Source: JACCZR01 sp963844805 (GTDB taxonomy: Bacteria; Actinomycetota; Thermoleophilia; Solirubrobacterales; Thermoleophilaceae). From it: a stretch of 64,000 nt of DNA. The number at the start of each line of letters is the position of its first letter. Position 1 is the stretch's first letter. The translations under genes were made by a program, and so were the position numbers. The stretch lies in contig CAWJPU010000009.1 of the NCBI GenBank assembly GCA_963844805.1, forward strand, positions 124,001 to 188,000, given 5' to 3'. The notes below the pieces were generated by a model that saw only the letters and a list, made by a program, of their open reading frames with translations, searched no databases and was not told the origin of the DNA. Positions 51,559 to 59,744 of the stretch are shown in pieces.

Positions 51559-52538
51559 GCCCCGCCCCGGTCCTCGTCGCGCCGGACTCCTTCAAGGGCA
51601 CCATGTCAGCCACCGAGGTGGCCGCGGCGGTGGCCGCCGGCCTGCGCTCGGCCGGGCGCGAGGCCGTGGAGCTGCCGGTGGCGGACGGTGGCGAGGGCAG
51701 CATGGACGCTCTCTTCACGGCGCTCGGGGGCCAGCGCCGCACGGCCACCGTCAGCGATCCCCTCGGCAGGCCGGTCGAGGCCGCCTTCGTCCTGCTGCCG
51801 GACGGCGCCACGGGGGTGGTCGAGGCGGCGCAGGCGAGCGGGTTGAGCCTGGTCGCGGAGCCCGAGCGCGACGCGTTCGCCGCCTCGTCGGAGGGCACCG
51901 GCGAGCTGATCGTCGCGGCCGCGGCGGCCGGGGCCGACACCGTCCTGGTGACCGTCGGCGGGGTGGCGACCACCGACGGCGGCGCCGGGGCCGTGCGCGC
52001 GCTGGAGGAGGCCGGGGTGTCCCCGCGGCTCGAGGTGCTCTGCGACGTGAGCACTCCGTTCGAGGACGCGCCGCGGGTCTTCGCGCCCCAGAAGGGGGCA
52101 GATCCCGCGACGGTCGAGCAGCTCGAGAAGCGCCAGCAGGCCCTCGCCGAGCACGCTCCGCGGGACCCGCGCGGGGTGCCCATGACCGGCGCGGCGGGCG
52201 GCCTGTCGGGCGGACTGTGGGCCCACCGAGGCGCCGAGCTGCGCCCGGGGGCCGCCTACGTGCTGGACGTGATCGGGTTCGAAGCCGCAATGCGCGAGGC
52301 CGCATTCGTGGTCACCGGCGAAGGGCGGCTGGACGAGCAGACCCTGGCGGGCAAGATCGTGGGCGAGGTGGCTACGCGCTGCCGCCAGCGCGGGGTGACC
52401 TGTCACGTGGTCTGCGGCCAGGACTCCCTGTCCCTGTTCGACCACCGCCTGCTCGACCTGGCCAGCGTCACCGAGGCCGGCACGCCCGAGGCGCTCGAGC
52501 GCGCGGGCGCGGCGCTGGTCACGCCATCAGCGAGCTGA
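51555..52538 (+). CDS. glycerate kinase (GarK/GlxK family)
   Basis: 327 residues. LVAPDSFKGTMSATEVAAAV at the N-terminus, LPVADGGEGSMDAL, GGVATTDGGAGAVRAL, and FVVTGEGRLDEQTLAGKIVG are diagnostic. It phosphorylates D-glycerate to 2-phosphoglycerate. Near a GpgS gene (54302) and a HAD phosphatase (52519), it suggests recycling of glycerate from glucosylglycerate. The 3' end overlaps the convergent phosphatase gene by 20 nt. Confidence 0.92.
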   Translation: MSPAPVLVAPDSFKGTMSATEVAAAVAAGLRSAGREAVELPVADGGEGSMDALFTALGGQRRTATVSDPLGRPVEAAFVLLPDGATGVVEAAQASGLSLVAEPERDAFAASSEGTGELIVAAAAAGADTVLVTVGGVATTDGGAGAVRALEEAGVSPRLEVLCDVSTPFEDAPRVFAPQKGADPATVEQLEKRQQALAEHAPRDPRGVPMTGAAGGLSGGLWAHRGAELRPGAAYVLDVIGFEAAMREAAFVVTGEGRLDEQTLAGKIVGEVATRCRQRGVTCHVVCGQDSLSLFDHRLLDLASVTEAGTPEALERAGAALVTPSAS

Positions 52539-53233
52539 CCACCGCCTCGTAGAAGCCGTCGCCGTACGAGGCCTCGGTGACGGTCGCGCCCTCGATCGCC
52601 CCGTCGCCGTTGGCGACCATGAAGAAGCGGCCGACCACCTCCGCGACGTCGGCGTCCTCGCGCGAGTCGCCCACCGCTATGCACTCCTCGCGCGCGAACC
52701 CGCGCGCGCGCATGTGCGCGGCCACGGCGTTCGCCTTTGAGATCCCCTGCCGGCACGAGGTGGTAGACCCGCCGGCCGTCCTCGATCCCGCCGTTGTCCA
52801 CCAGCCGCAGCCCGGCGAGCTCGTCGTTCACCGCGGCCAGGTCCACTGTTCCGCGGAACAGATGCGAGACCTCGCGGCCGGTGTGCCACGGCGAGTGGGG
52901 CTCCAGGCCGTGCTCGGCGATCAGGCGCTCGGGGACGCCGGAGGCGGCGATGTCGTCGTGGCGCTCGTCGGTCAGCCAGGTGACCTCGCCGTCGATCACC
53001 AGGCCGGCGCCCAGCTCGAAGATGTACGCGGTCTGCCCCATCAGCCGGGCGTCCTCCATCACCTGAGCGCGACGGCGGCCGGACTTGATGACCACCTCCA
53101 CGCCCGCGCGGTGGCAGGCCTCCAGCGCCCGGGCAGCAAGGAGCGTGAAGCCCCCCTCGTCGTCGCGGAACAGCGACGCGCCGGGCCCGAGCAGGGTCCC
53201 GTCGAGATCGGTGTAGACGCAGCGCAGGCTCAT
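52519..53233 (-). CDS. HAD-IIB phosphatase (mannosyl-/glucosyl-3-phosphoglycerate phosphatase-like), one frameshift
   Basis: About 237 residues after correction. Motif I VYTDLDGTLLGPG, the IIB cap with FELGAGLVIDGEV, and motif IV CIAVGDSREDADVAEVVG. One extra G in a run at 52744-52747 breaks the frame between VYHLVPAG and the AAHMRARGFAREE segment. Mannosyl-3-phosphoglycerate phosphatases have this fold, so with gpgS at 54302 it is a good candidate for the step releasing glucosylglycerate; this is inference. Confidence 0.8.
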
Positions 53234-53247
53234 GAGAAGGTTCTCGT

Positions 53248-53844
53248 GTGACCGGAGGGCAAGGCTGGCAGGAGATGTTCGGCTACGCGTTCCGGCAGTC
53301 GCGGAACGCGATGGTGCTGCTCGACGCGCGCCGGGTCCCGCTAGAGGTCAACGGCGCGTTCCTGAAGCTGCTCGGGTACGGACGAGACGAAGTCCTCGGG
53401 CGGCCTATCTACGAGCTCTCGCCGGATGGCCCGACCTTCACCGCCCGCGAGTGGGCCTCCAGGATCGCGGACGGCGACTTCACCGGCGAACGGGAGCTGA
53501 TCCGGTACGACGGCAGCAGGATCGCCGTGCAGTGGGGCGCGCACCCGGAGACGATCAGCGGCCGGCGACTCGTGCTGCTCGTCGCGTTCCGCACCGAGCG
53601 CTGGGGCGGGCGCTTCCGGCGTGACCCGCCGCCCGCGGATCCCGAGGCCTCTCTGTCCGACCGCGAGCGCGAGATCGTCCGGCTCGTCGCCCTGGGCAGG
53701 AGCGGGCCGGAGGTGGCGGACGAACTGAGCATCGCGCACGACACCGTGCGCACGCATGTGCGCAACGCGATGGAGAAGGTCGGCGCGCGCTCGCGCGCGC
53801 ACCTCGTCGCCAAGGCGCTGGGCGACGGCCACGTGGTCGACTGA
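53248..53844 (+). CDS. PAS-LuxR transcriptional regulator
   Basis: 198 residues. One PAS domain (FGYAFRQSRNAMVLLDARRV; GYGRDEVLGRPIYELSPDG) and a LuxR HTH (SLSDREREIVRLVALGRSG, VADELSIAHDTVRTHVRNAM). It probably senses a ligand or redox cofactor. It is divergent from the HAD gene, with 14 nt between starts. A perfect 20-bp palindrome follows its stop by 8 nt. Confidence 0.88.
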   Translation: MTGGQGWQEMFGYAFRQSRNAMVLLDARRVPLEVNGAFLKLLGYGRDEVLGRPIYELSPDGPTFTAREWASRIADGDFTGERELIRYDGSRIAVQWGAHPETISGRRLVLLVAFRTERWGGRFRRDPPPADPEASLSDREREIVRLVALGRSGPEVADELSIAHDTVRTHVRNAMEKVGARSRAHLVAKALGDGHVVD

Positions 53845-53852
53845 GGCGACCG

Positions 53853-53872
53853 GATACCGCAGCTGCGGTATC
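53853..53872. promoter_or_regulatory. perfect 20-bp palindrome GATACCGCAGCTGCGGTATC
   Basis: A gapless dyad lies between the PAS-LuxR stop and the two small ORFs. LuxR-type dimers bind ~20-bp dyads, so it may be an operator. With no loop and no T-run it is a poor terminator. Confidence 0.5.
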
Positions 53873-53905
53873 GACCCGAGGCCCTGTGTCGCGGACCATC
53901 GAGGC

Positions 53906-54034
53906 ATGCCCGACGACACCCGGTTGGCGGCCATCGTCGAAGACATCGACGGGCGAGACCTCGAGGAGTTCGACGAACTGCTGGTCGATCTCCTGCGCAC
54001 CTGCTGGCCGACGATCAGCGCTCAGGCCCAGTGA
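53906..54034 (+). CDS. small acidic protein, 42 residues
   Basis: ATG 53906, preceded by GAGG. The peptide (DTRLAAIVEDIDGRDLEEFD, then LLVDLLRTCWPTISAQAQ) is acidic and helical with one Cys-Trp. Not a recognised family. It overlaps the next gene by GTGA, so the two are a coupled pair that may be regulated by the PAS-LuxR protein. Confidence 0.5.
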   Translation: MPDDTRLAAIVEDIDGRDLEEFDELLVDLLRTCWPTISAQAQ

Positions 54035-54309
54035 CCCCGCGCCGGCTCCACTTCCACTTCGCCGCGGACACCATGAGAGAGGCGACCGAGCTCGCGCGGG
54101 CGCTTCGCCTCCGCGGCGGGGACAACATCGTCCGGGTTCGCTCCCTGCCCTCGTTGCGCGGCGACTGGGAAACCTGGGGCGTAGCCGTGGAGACCCCTCC
54201 CACTCGCGTTACCGCCGAGGCCGTCCTCCAGCTGCACCAGGAGATGGCCGTCGTGGCTCGGGACGGCACCAGCTGGCGCTACCTCGGCTGGCGAGCGGTG
54301 CCTAGGTAA
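54031..54309 (+). CDS. small hypothetical protein, 92 residues
   Basis: Predicted ferredoxin-like alternation: strand (RRLHFHFAAD), helix (REATELARALRLRG), strand (NIVRVRSLP), strand (WGVAVETPP), helix (AEAVLQLHQEMAVVARD). No named family. The partner of the 42-residue gene upstream. It overlaps the convergent gpgS end by 8 nt. Confidence 0.6.
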   Translation: MTPRRLHFHFAADTMREATELARALRLRGGDNIVRVRSLPSLRGDWETWGVAVETPPTRVTAEAVLQLHQEMAVVARDGTSWRYLGWRAVPR

Positions 54310-55072
54310 GCCTGCCCTCGGCGCGTAGCCGGTCGAGGACCACGCCCAGCACGGCCTCCGCCATCGGGCCGAGCCGCTCCAGCGGCTGGTGGTAGTTGCG
54401 CCGCTCGCCGAGATCCACCTGCGCCATCCGCCCGATCCCGACCTCGTCCCAGGCCGCCAGCAGCATCGCCGTCTCCACCGCGTACCCGCTCGCGAAGGGA
54501 AGCCGCTCGAAGACCGACCGGGGCGCCGCCACCTCGCCCGCGAGGGGCTGGTCGAAGGCGGCGAGCTCGGGGTAGAAGGCCCGCAGGAGCGGCCGGGCCG
54601 TGAGCTCGGTCACGCGGCCGCCGCCGAGAGCGCCGTCGGCGGGGCGGCAGTAACGGCCCTTGAGGAACTCCACGCCGTCCTCGAGCAGCAGCGGGCCCAG
54701 CAGCCCGCAGGCGAGTGCCGCCTCGAAGTCGCGCGTGTCGGAGTCCATGAACACGACCAGCTCCCCGCGCGCGGCCGACAGGCCACGCCGCATGGCGTCG
54801 CCCTTGCCCTGCACCGGGCCGCGCTCGGGCATCAGCTCGGCCTCCTGGTGGACCTCCGCGCCGGCGGCGCGCGCCACGTCCGCGGTCCCGTCCTGCGAGG
54901 CGGCGTCCACCACCAGGACCTGATCGAACAGGTCGAGGCCGGCGACGGTCTCCACGACCGGCCCGATCGTGTCCGCCACCTCGCGCGCGGGAAGCACCGC
55001 GGAGGCGGTGCGGTCCTTGCGCTCGCGCAGCAGCTCGGGCGGATAGGAGGAGTGGTGGAAGGAGCGGATCAC
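54302..55072 (-). CDS. gpgS: glucosyl-3-phosphoglycerate synthase (GT81)
   Basis: 256 residues of the GT-A family. SAVLPAREVADTIGPVVE is the N-terminal Rossmann part; VVDAASQDGTADVARAAGAE, FMDSDTRDF (DxD-like metal site), GPVQGKGDAMRRGL, FLKGRYCRP, and ASGYAVETAMLLAAWDEVGI are GpgS features. It joins glucose from a nucleotide sugar to 3-phosphoglycerate, the first step to glucosylglycerate (a compatible solute and, in mycobacteria, primer of methylglucose lipopolysaccharides). GTG 55072 is chosen as start; a longer upstream frame would overlap the helicase gene. Confidence 0.85.
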   Translation of the reverse strand: MIRSFHHSSYPPELLRERKDRTASAVLPAREVADTIGPVVETVAGLDLFDQVLVVDAASQDGTADVARAAGAEVHQEAELMPERGPVQGKGDAMRRGLSAARGELVVFMDSDTRDFEAALACGLLGPLLLEDGVEFLKGRYCRPADGALGGGRVTELTARPLLRAFYPELAAFDQPLAGEVAAPRSVFERLPFASGYAVETAMLLAAWDEVGIGRMAQVDLGERRNYHQPLERLGPMAEAVLGVVLDRLRAEGRLT

Positions 55073-55079
55073 CGGCGGC

Positions 55080-55087
55080 CTACTATG
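55080..55087. promoter_or_regulatory. bidirectional promoter, near-palindromic TACTAT/CATAGT
   Basis: TACTAT (55081-55086) ends 8 nt before GTG 55095. On minus, CATAGT ends about 9 nt before GTG 55072. The two genes start 22 nt apart. Confidence 0.5.
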
Positions 55088-55094
55088 GCCGCTC

Positions 55095-57353
55095 GTGCCC
55101 ACCACGCCGACGGCCAGCCCCTGGGACGCCCTGCTCGAGCAGGGACAGGAGGACGGGCGCCTGGCGGCGACGGGCCGCGAGAAGGCGCTCCCGGGCCGCA
55201 CGGCGGACCTTCCGGACGACCTGCACCCGGCCGTGCTGGAGGGCGTCCAGCGGGCCGGCGTCGACCAGCTGTGGCTCCACCAGGCCGAGGCCTACGAGGC
55301 CGCGCGCAGCGGCCCGGTGATCGTCACCACCGGGACGGCCAGCGGCAAGTCGCTGTCCTTCAACCTCCCGGTGCTGCAGACCCTCGCGCAGGACCCGCGG
55401 GCGCGGGCGCTGTACCTCTACCCGACCAAGGCGCTCGCCCAGGATCAGGCCCGCAAGCTGAGCGCGCTGCGCACGCCGTTCCTGCGCCACGCCATCTACG
55501 ACGGCGACACGCCGCGCGAGGAACGCCGGGCCATCCGCGGCCGCTCCAACCTCATCCTCACCAACCCCGACATGCTGCACGTGGGCGTCCTGCCCAACCA
55601 CCGCCACTGGGGCGACGTGCTGGCCAACCTCGCCTGGATCGTCGTGGACGAGGCGCACGTGTACCGCGGCGTGTTCGGCTCGCACGTGGCCAACGTGCTG
55701 CGCCGCCTGCGGCGCCTGGCGCGCGCCTACGGCACCGAGCCGCGAACGATGCTCACCAGCGCGACGATCGCCAACCCCGCGGAGCTCGCCGACCGCCTCA
55801 CCGGCCAGGAGCACACGCTGGTCGACAACGACGGCGCGCCACGACACGACCGCAAGATCGCCATGTGGAACCCGCCCCTGCTCGACGAGAAGCTCGGCAC
55901 GCGCGGGTCGCCGCTCAGCGAGGCCGCGGAGCTGCTGGCCGAGCTCGTGCAGCAGGGCGCGCGGACCATCTGCTTCCTGAAGTCCCGCCGCGGTGTGGAG
56001 CTCGTCCAGCGCTTCACCCGCGACCGGCTGCCCGACGAGCTGGCCGACCGCGTCGCGCCCTACCGCGCCGGCTACACGAGCGCCCAGCGCCGCGAGATCG
56101 AGCAGCGGCTCGTCGAGGGCGACCTGCTGGCGGTGGTGGCCACCAACGCGCTCGAGCTCGGGATCGACATCGGCGAGCTGGACGCCGCCGTGTGCGTGAC
56201 CTTCCCCGGCACGGTCGCCAGCCTGCGCCAGATGTGGGGGCGCGCCGGTCGCCGGGGCACAGGCCTCGCCCTCTACATCGCCGGCGACGACGCGCTCGAC
56301 CAGTTCTTCTGCCGCCACCCCGACGAGTTCCTCGAGCGCCCGGTCGAGGCGGCGATCCTCGACCACACCTCGGAGGAGATCCACCTCGCGCACCTGGCCG
56401 CGGCCGCCTACGAGCTGCCGCTCAGCGGCGAGGACGCCGACCTGTTCGGCCCGGAGTGGGAGCGGTTCGCGAAGCGGCTGGTCTCGTTCGGCGAGCTGCG
56501 CGAGAAGGGCGGGCGCTACCTGGTCCGCGGCGAGGGATACCCGGCGGGCAAGATCGCGCTGCGCTCGGCCTCGGCCGACAGCGTGGCGATCGTGGAGGCC
56601 GAGGCCGGAGAGGTGATCGGCACCGTGGAGGCGAGCCGCTCCCACGGCGCGGTGCACCAGGGCGCCGCCTACCTGCACATGGGCCTGGCCTACGAGGTCG
56701 AGGAGCTCGACCTGCGCGCGCGCCGCGCGCTCGTGCGCCGCTTCTCCGGCGACTGGTACACGCAGCCCAAGAAGGAGACCGACACCTGGATCGAGCGCGT
56801 CCTCGATGCGCGGGCGATCGGCGACATCGGGCTGTCCTTCGGCGAGGTGTCCGTCACCGAGCAGACCGTCGCCTTCCAGAAGAAGCGGGTGAGCGACCAC
56901 GAGGTGCTCGACCTGGTCACGCTCGACCTGCCGGAGCAGACCTTCTCCACCCAGGCGCTCTGGTACGAGCTGCCCGAGGGCGTCCTCGGCGACTTCCCGA
57001 TGGACCTCCTGCTGGGCTCGCTGCACGCCGCCGAGCACTCGCAGATCGCGGTGCTCCCGCTGCTGGCCATGTGCGACCGCTGGGACATCGGCGGCCTGTC
57101 GACCAACTACCACGCGCAGACGGGCAAGCCGACGGTGTTCATCTACGACGGCCACCCCGGCGGGATCGGCATCACACGACAGGGCTACGAGCGCTTCGAG
57201 GCGCTGACCCGGGACGCCATCCGGCTGATCGCCGAGTGCCCGTGCGCGAAGGGCTGCCCCTCCTGCGTACAGTCGCCGAAGTGCGGAAACCTCAACGAGC
57301 CGCTGGCCAAGAACGGCGCCCGTGAGCTGCTGACGCGCATAGACGCCGCCTAA
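55095..57353 (+). CDS. DEAD/DEAH-box helicase with C-terminal DUF1998/Zn domain (MrfA/YprA-like)
   Basis: 752 residues. Walker A TTGTASGKSLSFNL, DEAH box in WIVVDEAHVYRGV, motif III TSATIANP, motif VI QMWGRAGRRGTGLALYI, and a C-terminal four-Cys metal site in CPCAKGCPSCVQSPKC. This is the Hrq1/MrfA family of 3'-5' DNA helicases implicated in DNA-damage (for example mitomycin) repair. The two RecA lobes, a winged-helix-like region and the MZB domain appear complete. Confidence 0.92.
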   Translation: MPTTPTASPWDALLEQGQEDGRLAATGREKALPGRTADLPDDLHPAVLEGVQRAGVDQLWLHQAEAYEAARSGPVIVTTGTASGKSLSFNLPVLQTLAQDPRARALYLYPTKALAQDQARKLSALRTPFLRHAIYDGDTPREERRAIRGRSNLILTNPDMLHVGVLPNHRHWGDVLANLAWIVVDEAHVYRGVFGSHVANVLRRLRRLARAYGTEPRTMLTSATIANPAELADRLTGQEHTLVDNDGAPRHDRKIAMWNPPLLDEKLGTRGSPLSEAAELLAELVQQGARTICFLKSRRGVELVQRFTRDRLPDELADRVAPYRAGYTSAQRREIEQRLVEGDLLAVVATNALELGIDIGELDAAVCVTFPGTVASLRQMWGRAGRRGTGLALYIAGDDALDQFFCRHPDEFLERPVEAAILDHTSEEIHLAHLAAAAYELPLSGEDADLFGPEWERFAKRLVSFGELREKGGRYLVRGEGYPAGKIALRSASADSVAIVEAEAGEVIGTVEASRSHGAVHQGAAYLHMGLAYEVEELDLRARRALVRRFSGDWYTQPKKETDTWIERVLDARAIGDIGLSFGEVSVTEQTVAFQKKRVSDHEVLDLVTLDLPEQTFSTQALWYELPEGVLGDFPMDLLLGSLHAAEHSQIAVLPLLAMCDRWDIGGLSTNYHAQTGKPTVFIYDGHPGGIGITRQGYERFEALTRDAIRLIAECPCAKGCPSCVQSPKCGNLNEPLAKNGARELLTRIDAA

Positions 57354-57357
57354 AGCC

Positions 57358-57400
57358 CGTGCAAGTCCTCGTTCTCCGCTTGCACGCGAGGAGGAGAACG
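57358..57400 (+). promoter_or_regulatory. potential pseudoknot over the ribosome-binding site
   Basis: CGTGCAAG (57358-57365) pairs with CTTGCACG (57379-57386). Its loop contains CGTTCTCC (57370-57377), complementary to GGAGAACG (57393-57400), which overlaps the SD GAGGAGGAG before GTG 57407. The two stems can coexist only as a pseudoknot. Confidence 0.4.
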
Positions 57401-57406
57401 CCGACC

Positions 57407-58303
57407 GTGCTCGAAGGCATGCGCCGCGCCGCCCCCGTCGCCGTCCTCTTCCTGAGCCTCCTCCTGGCCGCGCCCGCGAGCGGGGCGACCAGCGGGGGCG
57501 CCTCGCTGCCCACGGCCGGCGGGGGAACGACGGTCGGCCAGGTGACGCCCCCGGCGGCGCCGCAGCGCCCCGCGGCTCCGGTGCTGCGGGTGTTCAGGCT
57601 CTCCGGGACGCGCCTGCGCTTCCGTATCGACGCCACCGCGCGCCTCATTCGCGTCGGCGCGGTGCTCAAGCGAGTGGGGTCGCGCCGTACCGCGGCACGC
57701 ATCTCGCTCGGGCCCAAGCGCACCCGCCGGACGCAGGTGGTGAGGCTGCGCACCTCCGGCCTCGCGCCGGGCCGCTACGTGCTCTCGCTCACCGCGCGGG
57801 ACCGGCGGGGCCAGAAGCTGCGCCGCTCACGGCGGGTCCCCGCGAGCCGTCGGCTGACCGTGCGGCGCCCGCCGCCCCGGCCGCGCGCGTTCGCCTTTCC
57901 CCTCGTGGGCCCGTTCAGCTACGGCGGCCCCGGCGCGCGCTTCGGCGCCGGGCGCCCCGGCCACCGCCACCAGGGCCAGGACATCATCGCGGCCGCGGGC
58001 ACCCCCATCGTGGCCCCGCACGCCGGGGTCATCCGGGTCGTCGCCTACCAGGCCGGCGGCGCGGGCCACTACATCGTCCTGCGCAGCGACGGCGAGAACC
58101 GCGACTACGTCTTCATGCACCTGGCCACCGGCTCGACCCGCGTCCGAGCCGGCCAGCGGGTGCGCACCGGCCAGCGGCTCGGCGACGTCGGCAGCACGGG
58201 CGCCTCGACCGGCCCCCACCTGCACTTCGAGGTCTGGATCGGGGGCTGGTTCGACGGCGGCAGCCCGATCGACCCGCTGCCGATTCTCGAGTCCTGGGAC
58301 TGA
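57407..58303 (+). CDS. secreted M23-family (LytM/NlpD) peptidase
   Basis: 298 residues. Signal peptide (VAVLFLSLLLAAPASGA), a basic strand-rich middle domain, then LytM: the first zinc-binding region is GHRHQGQDIIAAAGTPIVAP (HxxxD) and the HxH motif is PHLHFEVWIGGW. Probably cleaves peptidoglycan cross-bridges or activates amidases. GTG 57407 follows AGGAGG by 12 nt; GTG 57359 lies within the upstream hairpin and is less likely. Confidence 0.88.
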   Translation: MLEGMRRAAPVAVLFLSLLLAAPASGATSGGASLPTAGGGTTVGQVTPPAAPQRPAAPVLRVFRLSGTRLRFRIDATARLIRVGAVLKRVGSRRTAARISLGPKRTRRTQVVRLRTSGLAPGRYVLSLTARDRRGQKLRRSRRVPASRRLTVRRPPPRPRAFAFPLVGPFSYGGPGARFGAGRPGHRHQGQDIIAAAGTPIVAPHAGVIRVVAYQAGGAGHYIVLRSDGENRDYVFMHLATGSTRVRAGQRVRTGQRLGDVGSTGASTGPHLHFEVWIGGWFDGGSPIDPLPILESWD

Positions 58304-58306
58304 CGG

Positions 58307-59731
58307 TCAGTCGAACCGCTGGATGAGGCGGCCGGTCAGGCCGTCCCGGTCGGCCTGCATCGACCCGTCCAGCCGGCCCAGGGGGCGCAGGAAGACCGAC
58401 GGCGCGACGAGATCGCCCAGCGCGCCGGCGGGGGCGAACTCACGGACGAACGCGCTGCGTAGCTGCTCGGGCCGGGCCGACAGCACCAGCGCGCCCCTCG
58501 CGCCGGGGACCCTGCGGGCCGGCGCCGTCGCGATCGCCCGCGCGAGACGTGGGCCGTCGGCGAACACCAGCCGGTCGCCGAACAGCCCGAAGGCCATGTC
58601 GTCGCCGACCCGGTCCAGCAGGTACACGCCGCCCCCGTCGCGCGGCGGAGTGATCGAGATGACGTCGTTCTCGTACTTGCGGGCGGCGTCGGCCGCTCGG
58701 CGGGTGATGTTGTCGAGCGTGCGCTTCATCGCCACGGGGTCGCGCACCTGGGCGCGCATCGCCCAGGTGCCGCCGGGAACGAAGCTGACGGCTGCGTCGC
58801 CGCGCAGCTGCTTGACGAAGTCGCGCGTGAACTCGATGCCCACGCGCTCCTCGAACTGCGAGGTGCCGAAGCCGGCGCCGGCGCTGCGCAGGAATCGCAG
58901 GGTCTGCCCGGGGTCGCGGATCCCGATCCCCACCTCGCCCTTCCTGACGACGGCGGGCGGTGACGCGCTTCCCTCGGCGAGCGGGAGGTCGGCCGCGTCG
59001 ACCGAGTCCTTGGTGCGCATCCGGAAGCGGGCCTCCAGCGAGCCGGAGTGGACCGTCAGCTTCGCGGCGAGCGTGCGCGCCTCGGACAGGAACGGCGTGC
59101 CCTGGGCGCGCGGGCCGAGGGGGCTCGCGGCGGCCAGCGCCTCCGCGTTCAGGCGCACCCCCACCAGCGCGTGCCCGGGAAGGTCCTCGAACGCCTCGCG
59201 GAACGTGTCGCCGTCGATCCCCTCCTCCTCGGTGCCGCGGCGCAGGGCGTTCGAGAGCAGCGGCCGCGAGCCCGACAGGACGAGTGTCTCGCCGTCGAAG
59301 GCGTTGAGCCCGCCGGTGCTGTCCTCCAGGACGCGGAACCCCGCTTCGTGGCCGGCCGGCCGGAAGCGTCCGGTCTCGACCCAGCGGCGGCGCAGCTCGG
59401 ACAGCTTTTCCGGGTGGCGGGGCCGGATCGCCACCACGAGCTGGCGGCGGTCGGACAGCCCGCGCGGATCCTGGGCTCCGATCACGGCAGGGTTGCCCAG
59501 CACCGGCGCGAGCTCGGGGTCCTGCAGCTGGGGAACCAGCTGTGAGCTGAACGGGAAGCGTTTGGTGATCCTCCTCAGGGCGCGCTGCTGGTCCCCGTCC
59601 GCGTCGGTGTCGACCACCGCCAGCACGGGGGCCGTCTCGGGGAAGAAGGTCAGCGTCTGCTCGAGCGGATCGTCGCGCACGCCGCCGCAGCCGGCGAGGG
59701 CCACGATCAGGACGACGAGCAGTTGGCGCAC
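58307..59731 (-). CDS. DUF3352 lipoprotein
   Basis: 474 residues. Lipobox VALAGC after a short signal, then the DUF3352 fold (FPETAPVLAVVDTDADGDQQ; FPGTAP-type opening; GALVLSARPEQLRSAFVREF). A paralogue lies at 13019; the function of the family is not known. GTG 59731 lies 7 nt behind a TAACTT box on minus. Convergent with the M23 peptidase gene. Confidence 0.82.
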   Translation of the reverse strand: MRQLLVVLIVALAGCGGVRDDPLEQTLTFFPETAPVLAVVDTDADGDQQRALRRITKRFPFSSQLVPQLQDPELAPVLGNPAVIGAQDPRGLSDRRQLVVAIRPRHPEKLSELRRRWVETGRFRPAGHEAGFRVLEDSTGGLNAFDGETLVLSGSRPLLSNALRRGTEEEGIDGDTFREAFEDLPGHALVGVRLNAEALAAASPLGPRAQGTPFLSEARTLAAKLTVHSGSLEARFRMRTKDSVDAADLPLAEGSASPPAVVRKGEVGIGIRDPGQTLRFLRSAGAGFGTSQFEERVGIEFTRDFVKQLRGDAAVSFVPGGTWAMRAQVRDPVAMKRTLDNITRRAADAARKYENDVISITPPRDGGGVYLLDRVGDDMAFGLFGDRLVFADGPRLARAIATAPARRVPGARGALVLSARPEQLRSAFVREFAPAGALGDLVAPSVFLRPLGRLDGSMQADRDGLTGRLIQRFD

Positions 59732-59738
59732 GCCGCGG

Positions 59739-59744
59739 AAGTTA
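59739..59744 (-). promoter_or_regulatory. -10 box TAACTT, leaderless
   Basis: On minus, TAACTT ends 7 nt before GTG 59731. Confidence 0.45.
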
